Positions 29,434 through 36,773 of a DNA stretch of 43,228 nucleotides are shown here, in pieces. This DNA is from Rhizobium aethiopicum (lineage in GTDB: Bacteria > Pseudomonadota > Alphaproteobacteria > Rhizobiales > Rhizobiaceae). Every line of letters begins with the position of its first letter. Positions within the stretch are counted from its first letter, which is position 1. Location: contig NZ_FMAJ01000025.1 of NCBI RefSeq assembly GCF_900094625.1, positions 1 to 43,228 on the forward strand, given 5' to 3'. The translations under genes and the position numbers were made by a program. The notes under the pieces were generated by a model. The model did not search any database. It was not told where the DNA came from and saw nothing but the letters and a program-made list of their open reading frames with translations.

Positions 29434-30005
29434 CCGCTGGCGGGGTCGAGCTGCCGGCGCATCGTCACGAGAAACTGCTCGGCAAGAGCCCTGTCCTCGA
29501 CGGCGCGGGCAAGAATCACGGCACCCATCATCGATGAGAGGGTCGTCGCGGCATTAGCGCGGCGCTCCTCCTCGGTCTCGCCGGGAACGATATCGGCAAG
29601 CGTGTCGACCAGGACGGACAGCCCGTCGCTGAAGACCGCGCGGACGGCGCCACGGCTGCGGCTCACCTCTTGGATCAAAGTCGCGAAGACACAGCTGCCG
29701 CCTGGATCGTCAACCGTGCGCCAATGGATATAATGGTCGAGAAGTGCTTGCAGCGGTCTGTCCGGCGACTCGGCAATATGTTCCTTCCAGCGCGTCTCGA
29801 CCTTGTCGATCAGCTTGCGGCTGACCTCAAGCGCCAGCTCGTCCTTCGAACCGAAGTGGCCGTAAAAGCCGCCATGCGTCAGCCCCGCCGCCTTCATGAT
29901 GTCGGCGACGCCGACGCCGTCGAAACCGTTCTCTCGAAAAAGCACGCCGGCAACACTGAGGATTCTCTCTCGGTTTTCGGCAAATTTTTCGCGGCTGACC
30001 CGCAT
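29400..30005 (-). CDS. TetR-family repressor of the divergent MFS gene
   Basis: A 201-residue regulator. The helix-turn-helix lies at about 22-50 (GVADIMKAAGLTHGGFYGHF), followed by a ligand-binding half with a conserved cysteine (GGSCVFATLI). I chose ATG 30005 because GGAG lies 6 bases ahead; 30011 is the alternative. The longer frame to 30056 would run through the operators. The gene is divergent from the MFS transporter, and two identical palindromes lie between them, so it very likely represses both genes and is released by a compound the transporter exports. It ends within the aldo/keto reductase gene, convergently. Confidence 0.93.
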   Translation of the reverse strand: MRVSREKFAENRERILSVAGVLFRENGFDGVGVADIMKAAGLTHGGFYGHFGSKDELALEVSRKLIDKVETRWKEHIAESPDRPLQALLDHYIHWRTVDDPGGSCVFATLIQEVSRSRGAVRAVFSDGLSVLVDTLADIVPGETEEERRANAATTLSSMMGAVILARAVEDRALAEQFLVTMRRQLDPASGYLKPATACGT

Positions 30006-30027
30006 CTTCATCTCCAAAAATAGTCGC

Positions 30028-30033
30028 TTGACA
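30028..30033 (+). promoter_or_regulatory. -35 element (TTGACA) toward the MFS gene
   Basis: A perfect TTGACA on the plus strand, overlapping the tetR start region. The -10 at 17-18 bases (CATCAA or ATCAAT, 30051-30057) is weak. It overlaps the first operator, as expected for a repressed promoter. Confidence 0.4.
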
Positions 30034-30034
30034 A

Positions 30035-30063
30035 AATATATGATGTCCATCATCAATAAGCAA
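30035..30063 (-). promoter_or_regulatory. tetR promoter
   Basis: On the minus strand TTGCTT (30063-30058), 17 bases, then TATATT (30040-30035). The first operator palindrome fills the spacer, so the repressor would shut its own promoter. The leader to the ATG at 30005 is about 23 bases. Confidence 0.6.
30040..30053. promoter_or_regulatory. Operator palindrome 1 (TetR)
   Basis: ATGATG-TC-CATCAT, a perfect 6-bp inverted repeat with a 2-base centre, in the spacer of the tetR promoter. It is repeated 29 bases downstream with only the centre changed. Confidence 0.75.
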
Positions 30064-30068
30064 GAAAT

Positions 30069-30082
30069 ATGATGACCATCAT
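30069..30082. promoter_or_regulatory. Operator palindrome 2 (TetR)
   Basis: ATGATG-AC-CATCAT. Same arms as palindrome 1, centres 29 bases apart, close to three helical turns, so two dimers would bind on the same face of the DNA. It lies 53 bases before the MFS start codon. Confidence 0.75.
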
Positions 30083-30134
30083 GTAAATCCCTTTCCGTCT
30101 CTTCGCCACTTGAACTTCGAATGGAAGCTCCCTC

Positions 30135-31430
30135 ATGGTTTCAACAGCCCTGGCCTCCTCCCTTGCGCGGCGCAACATTCATTACGGTTGGGTCGTCGTT
30201 GCCGCGACCTTCCTGACCATGCTGGTGACGGCAGGCGCCATGGGCGCGCCCGGCGTCCTCATCAAACCGCTCCAGGACGAGTTCGGCTGGGAAACCTCGC
30301 AGATTTCGTCCGCACTGGCGGTCCGCTTGATCCTTTTCGGTCTCATGGGTCCGTTCGCCGCCGCCTTCATGAATTATTTCGGCGTTCGAAAGGTCATCGT
30401 CTTTGCGCTGGCGCTGATCGGCGCAGGTTTCATCGGTTCGCTGTTCATGACGAAGCTTTGGCATCTGCTGGCGCTGTGGGGCGTTGTCGTCGGCTTCGGC
30501 ACCGGCCTCACGGCCATGGTGCTGGCGGCAACGGTTTCGGCCCGTTGGTTCGTCAAGCATCGCGGCCTTGTCGTCGGCATGCTCTCGGCGAGCTCGGCAA
30601 CCGGCCAGCTCGTCTTCCTGCCGCTGATGGCCGAACTCACCGAACGTTACGGCTGGCGCGCCACCGTGTTCTTCGTCTGCGCCATGATCATGGCTGCCGC
30701 GCTTCTCGTCCTTCTCTTCATGCGCGACCGCCCCTCGGACGTGAATCTGCCGTCACTGGGAGAAGCTCACGTGGCGCCTGCGCCGGCCCGCACCACGCTC
30801 GGCGCTGCCCTGATGACGCCGATCACCACGCTGCGCGAAATCTCGACAACCTCGACCTTCTGGATCCTCTTTGCCACCTTCTTCATCTGCGGCCTCAGCA
30901 CCAATGGCCTGATCCAGACCCATTTCGTCACCCTCTGCGGCGATTTCGGCATCATGCCAGTGGCCGCCGCCAGTGTGCTGGCGGTCATGGGCATCTTCGA
31001 TTTCTTCGGCACCATCGGCTCCGGCTGGCTGTCCGACCGGTTCGACAATCGCTGGCTGCTGTTCTGGTATTATGGCCTGCGCGGCCTGTCGCTGCTCTAC
31101 CTGCCCTTCAGCGATTTCAGCTTTTACGGGCTCTCGATCTTCGCCATCTTCTACGGTCTCGACTGGATCGCCACCGTGCCGCCGACCGTCAAGATCGCCG
31201 CCGATCGCTTCGGCCGCGAAAAGGCCGGCATCGTTTTCGGCTGGGTCTTTGCCGGACACCAGCTGGGCGCCGCCACCGCCGCCTATGGCGCCGGCCTGTC
31301 ACGCACGGAGCTCTCGAGCTACCTGCCCGCCTTCTTTGTCGCCGGCGCCTTCTGCCTGCTGGCTTCGGTCCTGGCGATCACCCTGAAGAAGTCCGGCCTG
31401 CCCAGCGCGGCACCTGCCGCCGCCCACTGA
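30135..31430 (+). CDS. MFS transporter (drug or organic-acid exporter)
   Basis: A 431-residue major-facilitator protein with about 12 membrane segments. It starts ARRNIHYGWVVVAATFLTML and has the loop 2-3 region near MNYFGVRKVIV. The HYGW opening recalls the oxalate/formate and monocarboxylate branch, so organic acids are possible substrates, but the TetR partner and twin operators also fit a drug exporter. GGAAG lies 7 bases before the ATG. Regulation by the divergent TetR is the best supported inference. Confidence 0.92.
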   Translation: MVSTALASSLARRNIHYGWVVVAATFLTMLVTAGAMGAPGVLIKPLQDEFGWETSQISSALAVRLILFGLMGPFAAAFMNYFGVRKVIVFALALIGAGFIGSLFMTKLWHLLALWGVVVGFGTGLTAMVLAATVSARWFVKHRGLVVGMLSASSATGQLVFLPLMAELTERYGWRATVFFVCAMIMAAALLVLLFMRDRPSDVNLPSLGEAHVAPAPARTTLGAALMTPITTLREISTTSTFWILFATFFICGLSTNGLIQTHFVTLCGDFGIMPVAAASVLAVMGIFDFFGTIGSGWLSDRFDNRWLLFWYYGLRGLSLLYLPFSDFSFYGLSIFAIFYGLDWIATVPPTVKIAADRFGREKAGIVFGWVFAGHQLGAATAAYGAGLSRTELSSYLPAFFVAGAFCLLASVLAITLKKSGLPSAAPAAAH

Positions 31431-31439
31431 TATGAAAAA

Positions 31440-31466
31440 GATCCGGCCTCGCAACCAGGCCGGATC
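31440..31466. terminator. Stem-loop after the MFS gene; T run on the minus strand
   Basis: A 10-bp perfect stem (GATCCGGCCT / AGGCCGGATC) with a 7-base loop, 10 bases after the MFS stop. On the plus strand it is followed by CTCC, a poor terminator; on the minus strand by TTTTTC, a good one. It may stop transcripts from the leftward small gene at 31735-32022 after they pass antisense through the tRNA. Confidence 0.6.
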
Positions 31467-31503
31467 CTCCAACGCGCCATTGCGATAACTTCGCCGGCCC
31501 GTC

Positions 31504-31532
31504 TTGCGCGCGCAGGCGCTCGCATGTTAGAC
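31504..31532 (+). promoter_or_regulatory. Candidate tRNA-Leu promoter
   Basis: TTGCGC (31504-31509), 17 bases, TTAGAC (31527-31532). The predicted start lies about 15 bases before the tRNA 5' end. The -10 is weak, so this is tentative. Confidence 0.35.
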
Positions 31533-31553
31533 AGCCGCCCGTCCGTATCCGTT

Positions 31554-31638
31554 GCCCCATTGGCGGAATTGGTAGACGCGCTCGACTCAAAATCGAGTTT
31601 CGAAAGAAGTGCTGGTTCGACCCCGGCATGGGGCACCA
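31554..31638 (+). tRNA. tRNA-Leu (CAA)
   Basis: An 85-base class II tRNA. Acceptor arms GCCCCAT (31554-31560) and ATGGGGC (31628-31634) pair fully, followed by the discriminator A and an encoded CCA (31636-31638). The anticodon stem CTCGA/TCGAG (31581-31585, 31593-31597) holds the loop CTCAAAA with anticodon CAA at 31588-31590, reading UUG. The D-arm has GGTAGACGCG, the T-loop GGTTCGACCCC, and there is a long variable arm as expected for leucine. The protein frames across it are shadows. Confidence 0.97.
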
Positions 31639-31734
31639 GCCTCCGCTTTGCGGGAGCAAAGAAGGCTGTCGCGCCGTCGTCCTGTCAGGAACGAAGGCGG
31701 ACGGGACCCAACAGATCCCGCGCCTTCCCGAAAA

Positions 31735-32022
31735 CTACTTGTTCTTCAGCAGCCACATCTTGCCGGCCATCGTGATGCCGTAGACATCTTTTGATGCGTC
31801 ATCGTCGAGGTGCCGCCGTTCGAGGAAGCCCGGCTCTTTCAACTCGCCCAGCGTCTTTGCCGTGACCGATTTCACCTTCTGCGGCCGCTCTTTCCAGCGG
31901 TCGGTCTTTGCGTAGGTCACCGTCGCGTTCTGATGCGTCCATTTATTCGCCGGCTGAGGATAGAGATCTCCGGCCTTGGCGAGTTTGAGTGCGACGATCT
32001 GGGAAGGGGTAAGCTCAATCAT
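31735..32022 (-). CDS. Conserved small protein, unknown
   Basis: A 95-residue basic soluble protein that I cannot assign to a family. It opens MIELTPSQIVALKLAKAGDL, has a WTHQNATVTYAKTDRWKERP middle, and ends GITMAGKMWLLKNK. No signal or membrane segment. The layout (helix, loop, DVYGITMAGKMWL) recalls a small winged-helix-like domain, but that is speculation. I chose ATG 32022 (AGGAA about 10 bases ahead); the longer frame to 32307 has no support. It is antisense-oriented to the tRNA-Leu gene just downstream. Confidence 0.72.
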   Translation of the reverse strand: MIELTPSQIVALKLAKAGDLYPQPANKWTHQNATVTYAKTDRWKERPQKVKSVTAKTLGELKEPGFLERRHLDDDASKDVYGITMAGKMWLLKNK

Positions 32023-32140
32023 ACTGAAAAATTCCTGTGCGGGGTTCTGTGCGCTGGAATGCGCTTCGAACAAAGGGGGCTCATAACACCCCCTGATCAC
32101 TTCCACCACCTCATTGCGCTGTCCGCGCCACACGAAAGGC

Positions 32141-32168
32141 GAAACCCGGCTTGCGGGAGCCGGGCTTC
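32141..32168 (-). terminator. Terminator of the small secreted-protein gene
   Basis: GAAGCCCGGCT / AGCCGGGTTTC in the minus reading, an 11-bp stem with one G-U pair and a 6-base loop, 20 bases past the stop at 32189. The G-U pair works only in the minus-strand RNA, so the direction is leftward. Confidence 0.65.
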
Positions 32169-32188
32169 GTCTTTGCCCGCGGATCTGA

Positions 32189-32473
32189 TCAGTAGCAGCG
32201 TCGGACCGTCTTGGTGACTTCGCCTTCATCGGTCTGGCGGGTGACGCTCCTGGTTTCGCAGCCATTGTCGCGATAACGGCGGTGCTCACGGTCGCGAACG
32301 GCTCCAAACGTCACGCCGCGTTCGCTGATGGTGATTCCGGGCCGCACCCGCTCATGACGATAGTCGTCGTCATAGGAACGCTCCCTGACATACACGCTGT
32401 CGGCGAGTACAGGCGCTGCAAAGGAGCAGGCGGCGAGGGCCGCCACGGTACAGTTCAGAATGATCTTTCGCAT
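32189..32473 (-). CDS. Small secreted protein, unknown
   Basis: A 94-residue protein with a clear Sec signal peptide (MRKIILNCTVAALAACSFAA, cleavage probably after VLA near 24) and a short, strongly charged mature part: YVRERSYDDDYRHERVRPG, then ITISERGVTFGAVRDREHRR, and a C-terminal pair of cysteines (GCETRS and RRCY) that may form a disulfide. GGAGG lies 6 bases before the ATG at 32473, an excellent ribosome site. Rhizobia have many such small Arg-rich periplasmic proteins; no function is known. Confidence 0.85.
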   Translation of the reverse strand: MRKIILNCTVAALAACSFAAPVLADSVYVRERSYDDDYRHERVRPGITISERGVTFGAVRDREHRRYRDNGCETRSVTRQTDEGEVTKTVRRCY

Positions 32474-32687
32474 ATCGTTCCTCCTTCTCGTGATCAAAGG
32501 CCAACGAAGCAGGAGAAAGGTGGTTCCGATATCGGCTGCGAGCCTGTCATCCTGGAATAGATGGGGAGCTCATTTGTTGGCGACCAAGCCAACGCCTCTC
32601 ACCGCAGCCGTGGAATGCAAATCAACTGTTTAATTTTATTTGCACTTCGTACAGAGTGGCCGCCGTTACCATCAGACGAGGGCAGAC

Positions 32688-34436
32688 GTGCATCAGGAAG
32701 TAGGACTCATCGCGACGGTCGCCGTCAGTTTCGTTTTCGCGGCGATCCTCGGTTATGGCGCCGACAGGCTCCGGCTGCCGCCGCTCGTCGGTTATCTGAT
32801 GGCCGGCATCCTGATGGGGCCGTTTACGCCGGGCTTCGTCGCCGACACCCCCCTTGCCGGCCAGCTCGCCGAAATGGGCGTCATTCTGCTGATGTTCGGC
32901 GTCGGCCTGCATTTTTCCGCCTCCGATCTGCTCGCTGTACGCGGGATCGCCGTGCCGGGCGCGATCGGCCGGATTATCCTGGCCACTCTGTTGGGCATCG
33001 GCCTCTGCAAGCTCTGGGGCTGGAGCCTCGGCGCCGGCATCGTCTTGGGCCTCAGCCTTTCCGTGGCGAGCACCGTGGTTCTCCTGAAAGCGCTGGAAGA
33101 ACGCAATCTCGTCAATGCGCCAAGCGGGCGTGTCGCCGTCGGCTGGCTGATCGTCGAGGATCTGGCGATGGTGCTGGCGCTGGTGCTGCTGCCAGCACTG
33201 GCAGAGCTTCTCGGCGGCCACGCCGTCGATGCCACCAATCACGGCCTCGGCGAGCTGCCGCTTGCGCTGACAATCGGGCTGACCCTGTTCAAGGTCGTGG
33301 CCTTCACCGCCATGGCGATCTTTCTCGGCCCCCGCATCGTGCCATGGCTGCTGACGATGATCGCCCGTACCGGCTCGCGCGAGCTCTTCACGCTGACGGT
33401 GCTGGCGATCGCGCTCGGCATCGCCTTCGGCTCCGCGGCGATTTTCGGCGTCTCCTTTGCGCTCGGCGCCTTTTTTGCCGGCGTCGTCATGAGCGAATCC
33501 CAGCTCAGCCATAGAGCGGCGGCCGATTCGCTGCCGTTGCAAAACGCCTTCTCCGTGCTGTTCTTCGTCTCTGTCGGCATGCTCTTCGACCCCTCGATCC
33601 TGGTGCGCCAGCCGCTGGCCGTGATCGGCGCCCTGGCGCTCGTCATCGTCGGCAAGGCCGTCATCACCTTCGCGATCGTTATGCTGCTGCGATATCCGAT
33701 CGGCATGGGGCTGACCTTGGCCGGCGGCCTTGCTCAGATCGGCGAGTTTTCCTTCATCCTCGCCGGCCTCGGCGTGTCACTAGGGCTGCTGCCGCATGAA
33801 GGCCAGGATCTGATCCTTGCCGCAGCGATCCTGTCGATCACACTCAACCCGATCGTGATCTTCGCGACCGATGGCTTGAAAAAATATGTCCATTCTAAAT
33901 GGCCCGTCCTCTTCGAAAGCTTCGGCAGAAAGAGGCAGAAGACGCTCGGCAGGGAGCTGGAAAAGATCAGGGCGCTCGGCGAGGAACGTGAACGCCAGCA
34001 TCAGTTGAAGATGCAGCAGCTGATCGAAACCTTCCCGCTGTTTTCCCAGGTCGGCGAGGACGCGCAGGAAGAACTGCTGCTGCTCTTCAAGGCGAAGTCG
34101 GCGCCGCCCGGCGAACGTGTCATCCGTCGCGGAGACCGCGGCGACAGCATGTATTTCATCTCATCGGGCGCGGTCGAAGTGCGGCTCGCCAGCGGCGCAA
34201 TCCGCCTGGAACCGGGCGCCTTCTTCGGGGAAATGGCGCTGCTGAGCGGCGGAAGGCGCACAGCAGACGTGATCGCCGTCGACTTCTGCCAGTTCGAAGT
34301 GCTAGAGCGGCGCGATTTCAACATGTTCATGTCGCACCATCCCAATCTGCGCGCCATCGTCAGCGAAATGGCGCAGAAACGCACGGAAATGAACGTGCTG
34401 CGTCAGCAATGGGAAAAATCGATGGATCTTTCCTGA
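32688..34436 (+). CDS. Cation:proton antiporter (CPA2) with C-terminal cyclic-nucleotide-binding domain
   Basis: A 582-residue protein. The first 390 residues are a KefB/YbaL-like CPA2 exchanger with about 12 membrane helices. A charged linker (FGRKRQKTLGRELEKIRAL) leads to a CRP-type domain (about 455-565) with GERVIRRGDRGDSMYFISSG and an intact phosphate-binding cassette FFGEMALLSGGRRTADV. KefB and YbaL carry a TrkA-N/RCK domain there instead, so this transporter would be gated by cAMP, cGMP or a related ligand rather than NAD(H). The start is GTG 32688, with GAGGG 5 bases ahead; the longer frame from 32640 has no ribosome site. Confidence 0.9.
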   Translation: MHQEVGLIATVAVSFVFAAILGYGADRLRLPPLVGYLMAGILMGPFTPGFVADTPLAGQLAEMGVILLMFGVGLHFSASDLLAVRGIAVPGAIGRIILATLLGIGLCKLWGWSLGAGIVLGLSLSVASTVVLLKALEERNLVNAPSGRVAVGWLIVEDLAMVLALVLLPALAELLGGHAVDATNHGLGELPLALTIGLTLFKVVAFTAMAIFLGPRIVPWLLTMIARTGSRELFTLTVLAIALGIAFGSAAIFGVSFALGAFFAGVVMSESQLSHRAAADSLPLQNAFSVLFFVSVGMLFDPSILVRQPLAVIGALALVIVGKAVITFAIVMLLRYPIGMGLTLAGGLAQIGEFSFILAGLGVSLGLLPHEGQDLILAAAILSITLNPIVIFATDGLKKYVHSKWPVLFESFGRKRQKTLGRELEKIRALGEERERQHQLKMQQLIETFPLFSQVGEDAQEELLLLFKAKSAPPGERVIRRGDRGDSMYFISSGAVEVRLASGAIRLEPGAFFGEMALLSGGRRTADVIAVDFCQFEVLERRDFNMFMSHHPNLRAIVSEMAQKRTEMNVLRQQWEKSMDLS

Positions 34437-34476
34437 CGCTGAGATCGCCGATCCGACTTCCAAATCCGGGTGATTC

Positions 34477-34767
34477 TTAACCTGCCGGCCAATAGCCATC
34501 TGAGCGGAAATCGTCCGGGATCGGGTCGAGCCGCGATAAGGTCTCGGCTGCGAAATCGATCTGCAGCGACAGGTATTTCAGCGACGCCAGCATCGGCACG
34601 CCGGTGGCAAACTCCCGGATGCGCGACGGGTGGTAACCACTTTCCTTGAGCCGCCGGTTCGCTTCGTGGCGCACATCTTCCCGGCTCGGTCCCCGGCCTA
34701 CTTCGGCCCAGTCATTCATTTGCACGGCCCGCCCAAGGCCGCCTTCGATCACTTTGAACATTCTCAT
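34477..34767 (-). CDS. Conserved small cytosolic protein, unknown
   Basis: A 96-residue protein I do not recognise. It starts MRMFKVIEGGLGRAVQMNDW, has a basic middle (SREDVRHEANRRLKESGYHPSRIREF) and an acidic, proline-containing tail (RLDPIPDDFRSDGYWPAG). No signal or membrane segment. AGGG lies 4 bases before ATG 34767; ATG 34761 is an alternative. Codon-position bias and the ribosome site support a real gene. It is divergent from the YqaA gene. Confidence 0.75.
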   Translation of the reverse strand: MRMFKVIEGGLGRAVQMNDWAEVGRGPSREDVRHEANRRLKESGYHPSRIREFATGVPMLASLKYLSLQIDFAAETLSRLDPIPDDFRSDGYWPAG

Positions 34768-34965
34768 GCCACCCTGCACGTCGACCCACGTAAAGCTTGC
34801 CGCAGAATGGCCGATTCGCAATCCTATTAAACCTTGAGAGGGGCGGCGACGCGTCCGGATCACAAAATTTTTAGACGGCGGTGGCACGAAGGACACGGGC
34901 GAGCATTTACAGCGCCGCACATGGACCCTAAAGCTTTTTTTGCACCGCAACAGGAAAGGAATGGG

Positions 34966-35556
34966 ATGCTTCGCAGACTTTACGACTGGACCATGTCTCT
35001 GGCCTCGCGCAAATCGGCCGAAGTCTGGCTCGCCGTCATCGCCTTCGTGGAAAGCTCCGTCTTTCTCGTTCCCGCCGACGTGCTTTTCCTGCCGATGGCG
35101 CTCGCCAAGCCGGAACGCTCCTATCGCTATGCGCTGGTGGCGACCGTGGCCTCTGTCCTCGGCGGCATCGCCGGCTGGGCGCTCGGTTATTACGCCTATG
35201 AAACGGTGGCCCGGCCGGTTCTCGAATTCTACGGCAAGCTCGATGCTTTCGAACAGATGAAGGCCTATGTCAGCTACGAGACGATCCTGCTGTTGCTCGT
35301 TACATCGGGCCTCGCTCATCTGCCGCCGATCAAGATCGTGACCATTCTGTCCGGCGTCATCCACGTCAATCTTGGTCTGTTCATCGTTTCGGCAATCGTT
35401 GCGCGCGGCGCCCGTTTCCTGTTCCTCGCCTGGCTGCTGCGCCGCTACGGCGAGCCGATCCGGCATTTCGTCGAGAAGCGTCTCGGCCAGATCGTTGGCG
35501 TCGGTGCCGGTGCCGCGATCGTGTTATATGTCGGCTACCGCTCTTTCGCTCACTAG
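34966..35556 (+). CDS. YqaA-family (VTT/DedA-like) membrane protein
   Basis: A 196-residue integral membrane protein with about 4-5 hydrophobic segments and the family signature near FVESSVFLVPADVLFLPMAL, then GGIAGWALGYYAYE. The DedA/VTT superfamily contains lipid carriers and scramblases; YqaA itself is uncharacterised. I chose ATG 34966 because AAAGGA lies 5 bases ahead. It is followed after 22 bases by dsbB, so the two are likely co-transcribed. Confidence 0.9.
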   Translation: MLRRLYDWTMSLASRKSAEVWLAVIAFVESSVFLVPADVLFLPMALAKPERSYRYALVATVASVLGGIAGWALGYYAYETVARPVLEFYGKLDAFEQMKAYVSYETILLLLVTSGLAHLPPIKIVTILSGVIHVNLGLFIVSAIVARGARFLFLAWLLRRYGEPIRHFVEKRLGQIVGVGAGAAIVLYVGYRSFAH

Positions 35557-35578
35557 GCCCATTTTGCGGAGTTCCGCC

Positions 35579-36094
35579 ATGACTGCCACCTCCTCGCCGC
35601 TCGCTCGCCCCGGTTTTACCTATTCCTTATTGCTCGCCATCGGCATGGCGGCGGCAGTCGGCACCGCACTTGGCTTCCAGTATATCGGCGGCTATATTCC
35701 CTGTGCACTCTGCCTCTTGCAGCGCCAGCCCTATTATTATGCCATCCCGATCGCCATGATCGGCGCGATAACCTCGCTCGTCGGCCTGCCGAACTGGATC
35801 ACCCGGGCGCTCATTCTCGCGGCCGGCATCCTGATGCTGGTGACGGCAGGCATGGGCGTCTATCACGCCGGCGTGGAATGGCATTTCTGGCCGGGGCCGG
35901 CGACCTGCTCGACCACTGCAAACAGCATGACGGGCAATGCCGGCGATCTGCTCACCGAGCTCAATACGATCAAAGGCCCATCCTGCACCGATGCGGCGCT
36001 GAGAGTGCTTGGCCTGTCTTTTGCAGGCTGGAACGTGATCGCAGGCATTCTGCTCGCAGCTTTCGCCTTCGTCGGCGTCCGCAAATCTGCGTAA
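35579..36094 (+). CDS. dsbB: Disulfide bond formation protein DsbB
   Basis: A 171-residue inner-membrane enzyme with four membrane helices that re-oxidises DsbA by passing electrons to ubiquinone. Both redox pairs are present: C42-A-L-C45 in the first periplasmic loop and C110/C136 in the second. GGAG lies about 8 bases before the ATG. It is convergent with the HNH nuclease gene, with 10 bases between stops. Confidence 0.94.
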   Translation: MTATSSPLARPGFTYSLLLAIGMAAAVGTALGFQYIGGYIPCALCLLQRQPYYYAIPIAMIGAITSLVGLPNWITRALILAAGILMLVTAGMGVYHAGVEWHFWPGPATCSTTANSMTGNAGDLLTELNTIKGPSCTDAALRVLGLSFAGWNVIAGILLAAFAFVGVRKSA

Positions 36095-36104
36095 GGCGAA
36101 CCTG

Positions 36105-36662
36105 TCAGGGCTGCAGTTCGCTATCCCAGTAGAGATAGTCGAGCCAGCTTTCATGCAGATAGTTGGGCGGAAACAGCCGGCCATTATTGTGCAGATCCTG
36201 CACCGTCGGCTGGTATGGTTTTTGCGCCGGGAACATGCCCGCCTGCTTCGGAAGTTTGCTGCCCTTGCGCAGATTGCAGGGCGAGCAGGCCGCCACGACA
36301 TTCTCCCAGGTCGTCTCGCCTCCATGCGCCCGCGGGATGACGTGATCGAAGGTCAGGTCGTCGTGGGAGCCGCAATACTGGCACTCGAACCGGTCGCGCA
36401 GGAAAACGTTGAACCGGGTGAAAGCCGGATTGCGGGATGGCTGAACGTAAGTCTTCAGGCACACGACACTCGGAAGCCGCATCGAAAAGCTCGGCGAGGA
36501 AACCGAATGTTCATATTCCGCGATGATGTTCACACGGTCGAGAAATACCGCCTTGATCGCGTCCTGCCAGGACCAAAGCGACAAGGGGTAATAACTCAGC
36601 GGCCGGTAGTCAGCGTTCAGGACGAGCGCCGGCAGGGCCTGCGGGGAGACTGCAATCGTCAA
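36105..36662 (-). CDS. HNH endonuclease
   Basis: A 185-residue protein with a C-terminal HNH/zinc module: CQYCGSHDDLTFDHVIPRAH, then GGETTWENVVAACSPCNLRK; two CxxC pairs bind zinc and the DH of FDHV is catalytic. The N-terminal half (ALVLNADYRPLSYYPLSLWS) is typical of a chromosomal HNH family common in alphaproteobacteria with no known substrate. The start is most likely TTG at 36662, because AGGAG lies 6 bases ahead; the ATG at 36755 has no support. Confidence 0.88.
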   Translation of the reverse strand: MTIAVSPQALPALVLNADYRPLSYYPLSLWSWQDAIKAVFLDRVNIIAEYEHSVSSPSFSMRLPSVVCLKTYVQPSRNPAFTRFNVFLRDRFECQYCGSHDDLTFDHVIPRAHGGETTWENVVAACSPCNLRKGSKLPKQAGMFPAQKPYQPTVQDLHNNGRLFPPNYLHESWLDYLYWDSELQP

Positions 36663-36773
36663 GGGACTCTCCTGATCGATTCGGCATCTGCACCTGTATA
36701 TTAGGCCGGTTGTTACAGGATTGTGAAGTCCAATAAATTCAGAGGATAAAGGCAATTTAAAGAGCGTTGCCGA

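Noticed and set aside
31646..31661. CTTTGC-GGGA-GCAAAG hairpin after tRNA-Leu as terminator
   Set aside because: Only a 6-bp stem and no T run afterwards.
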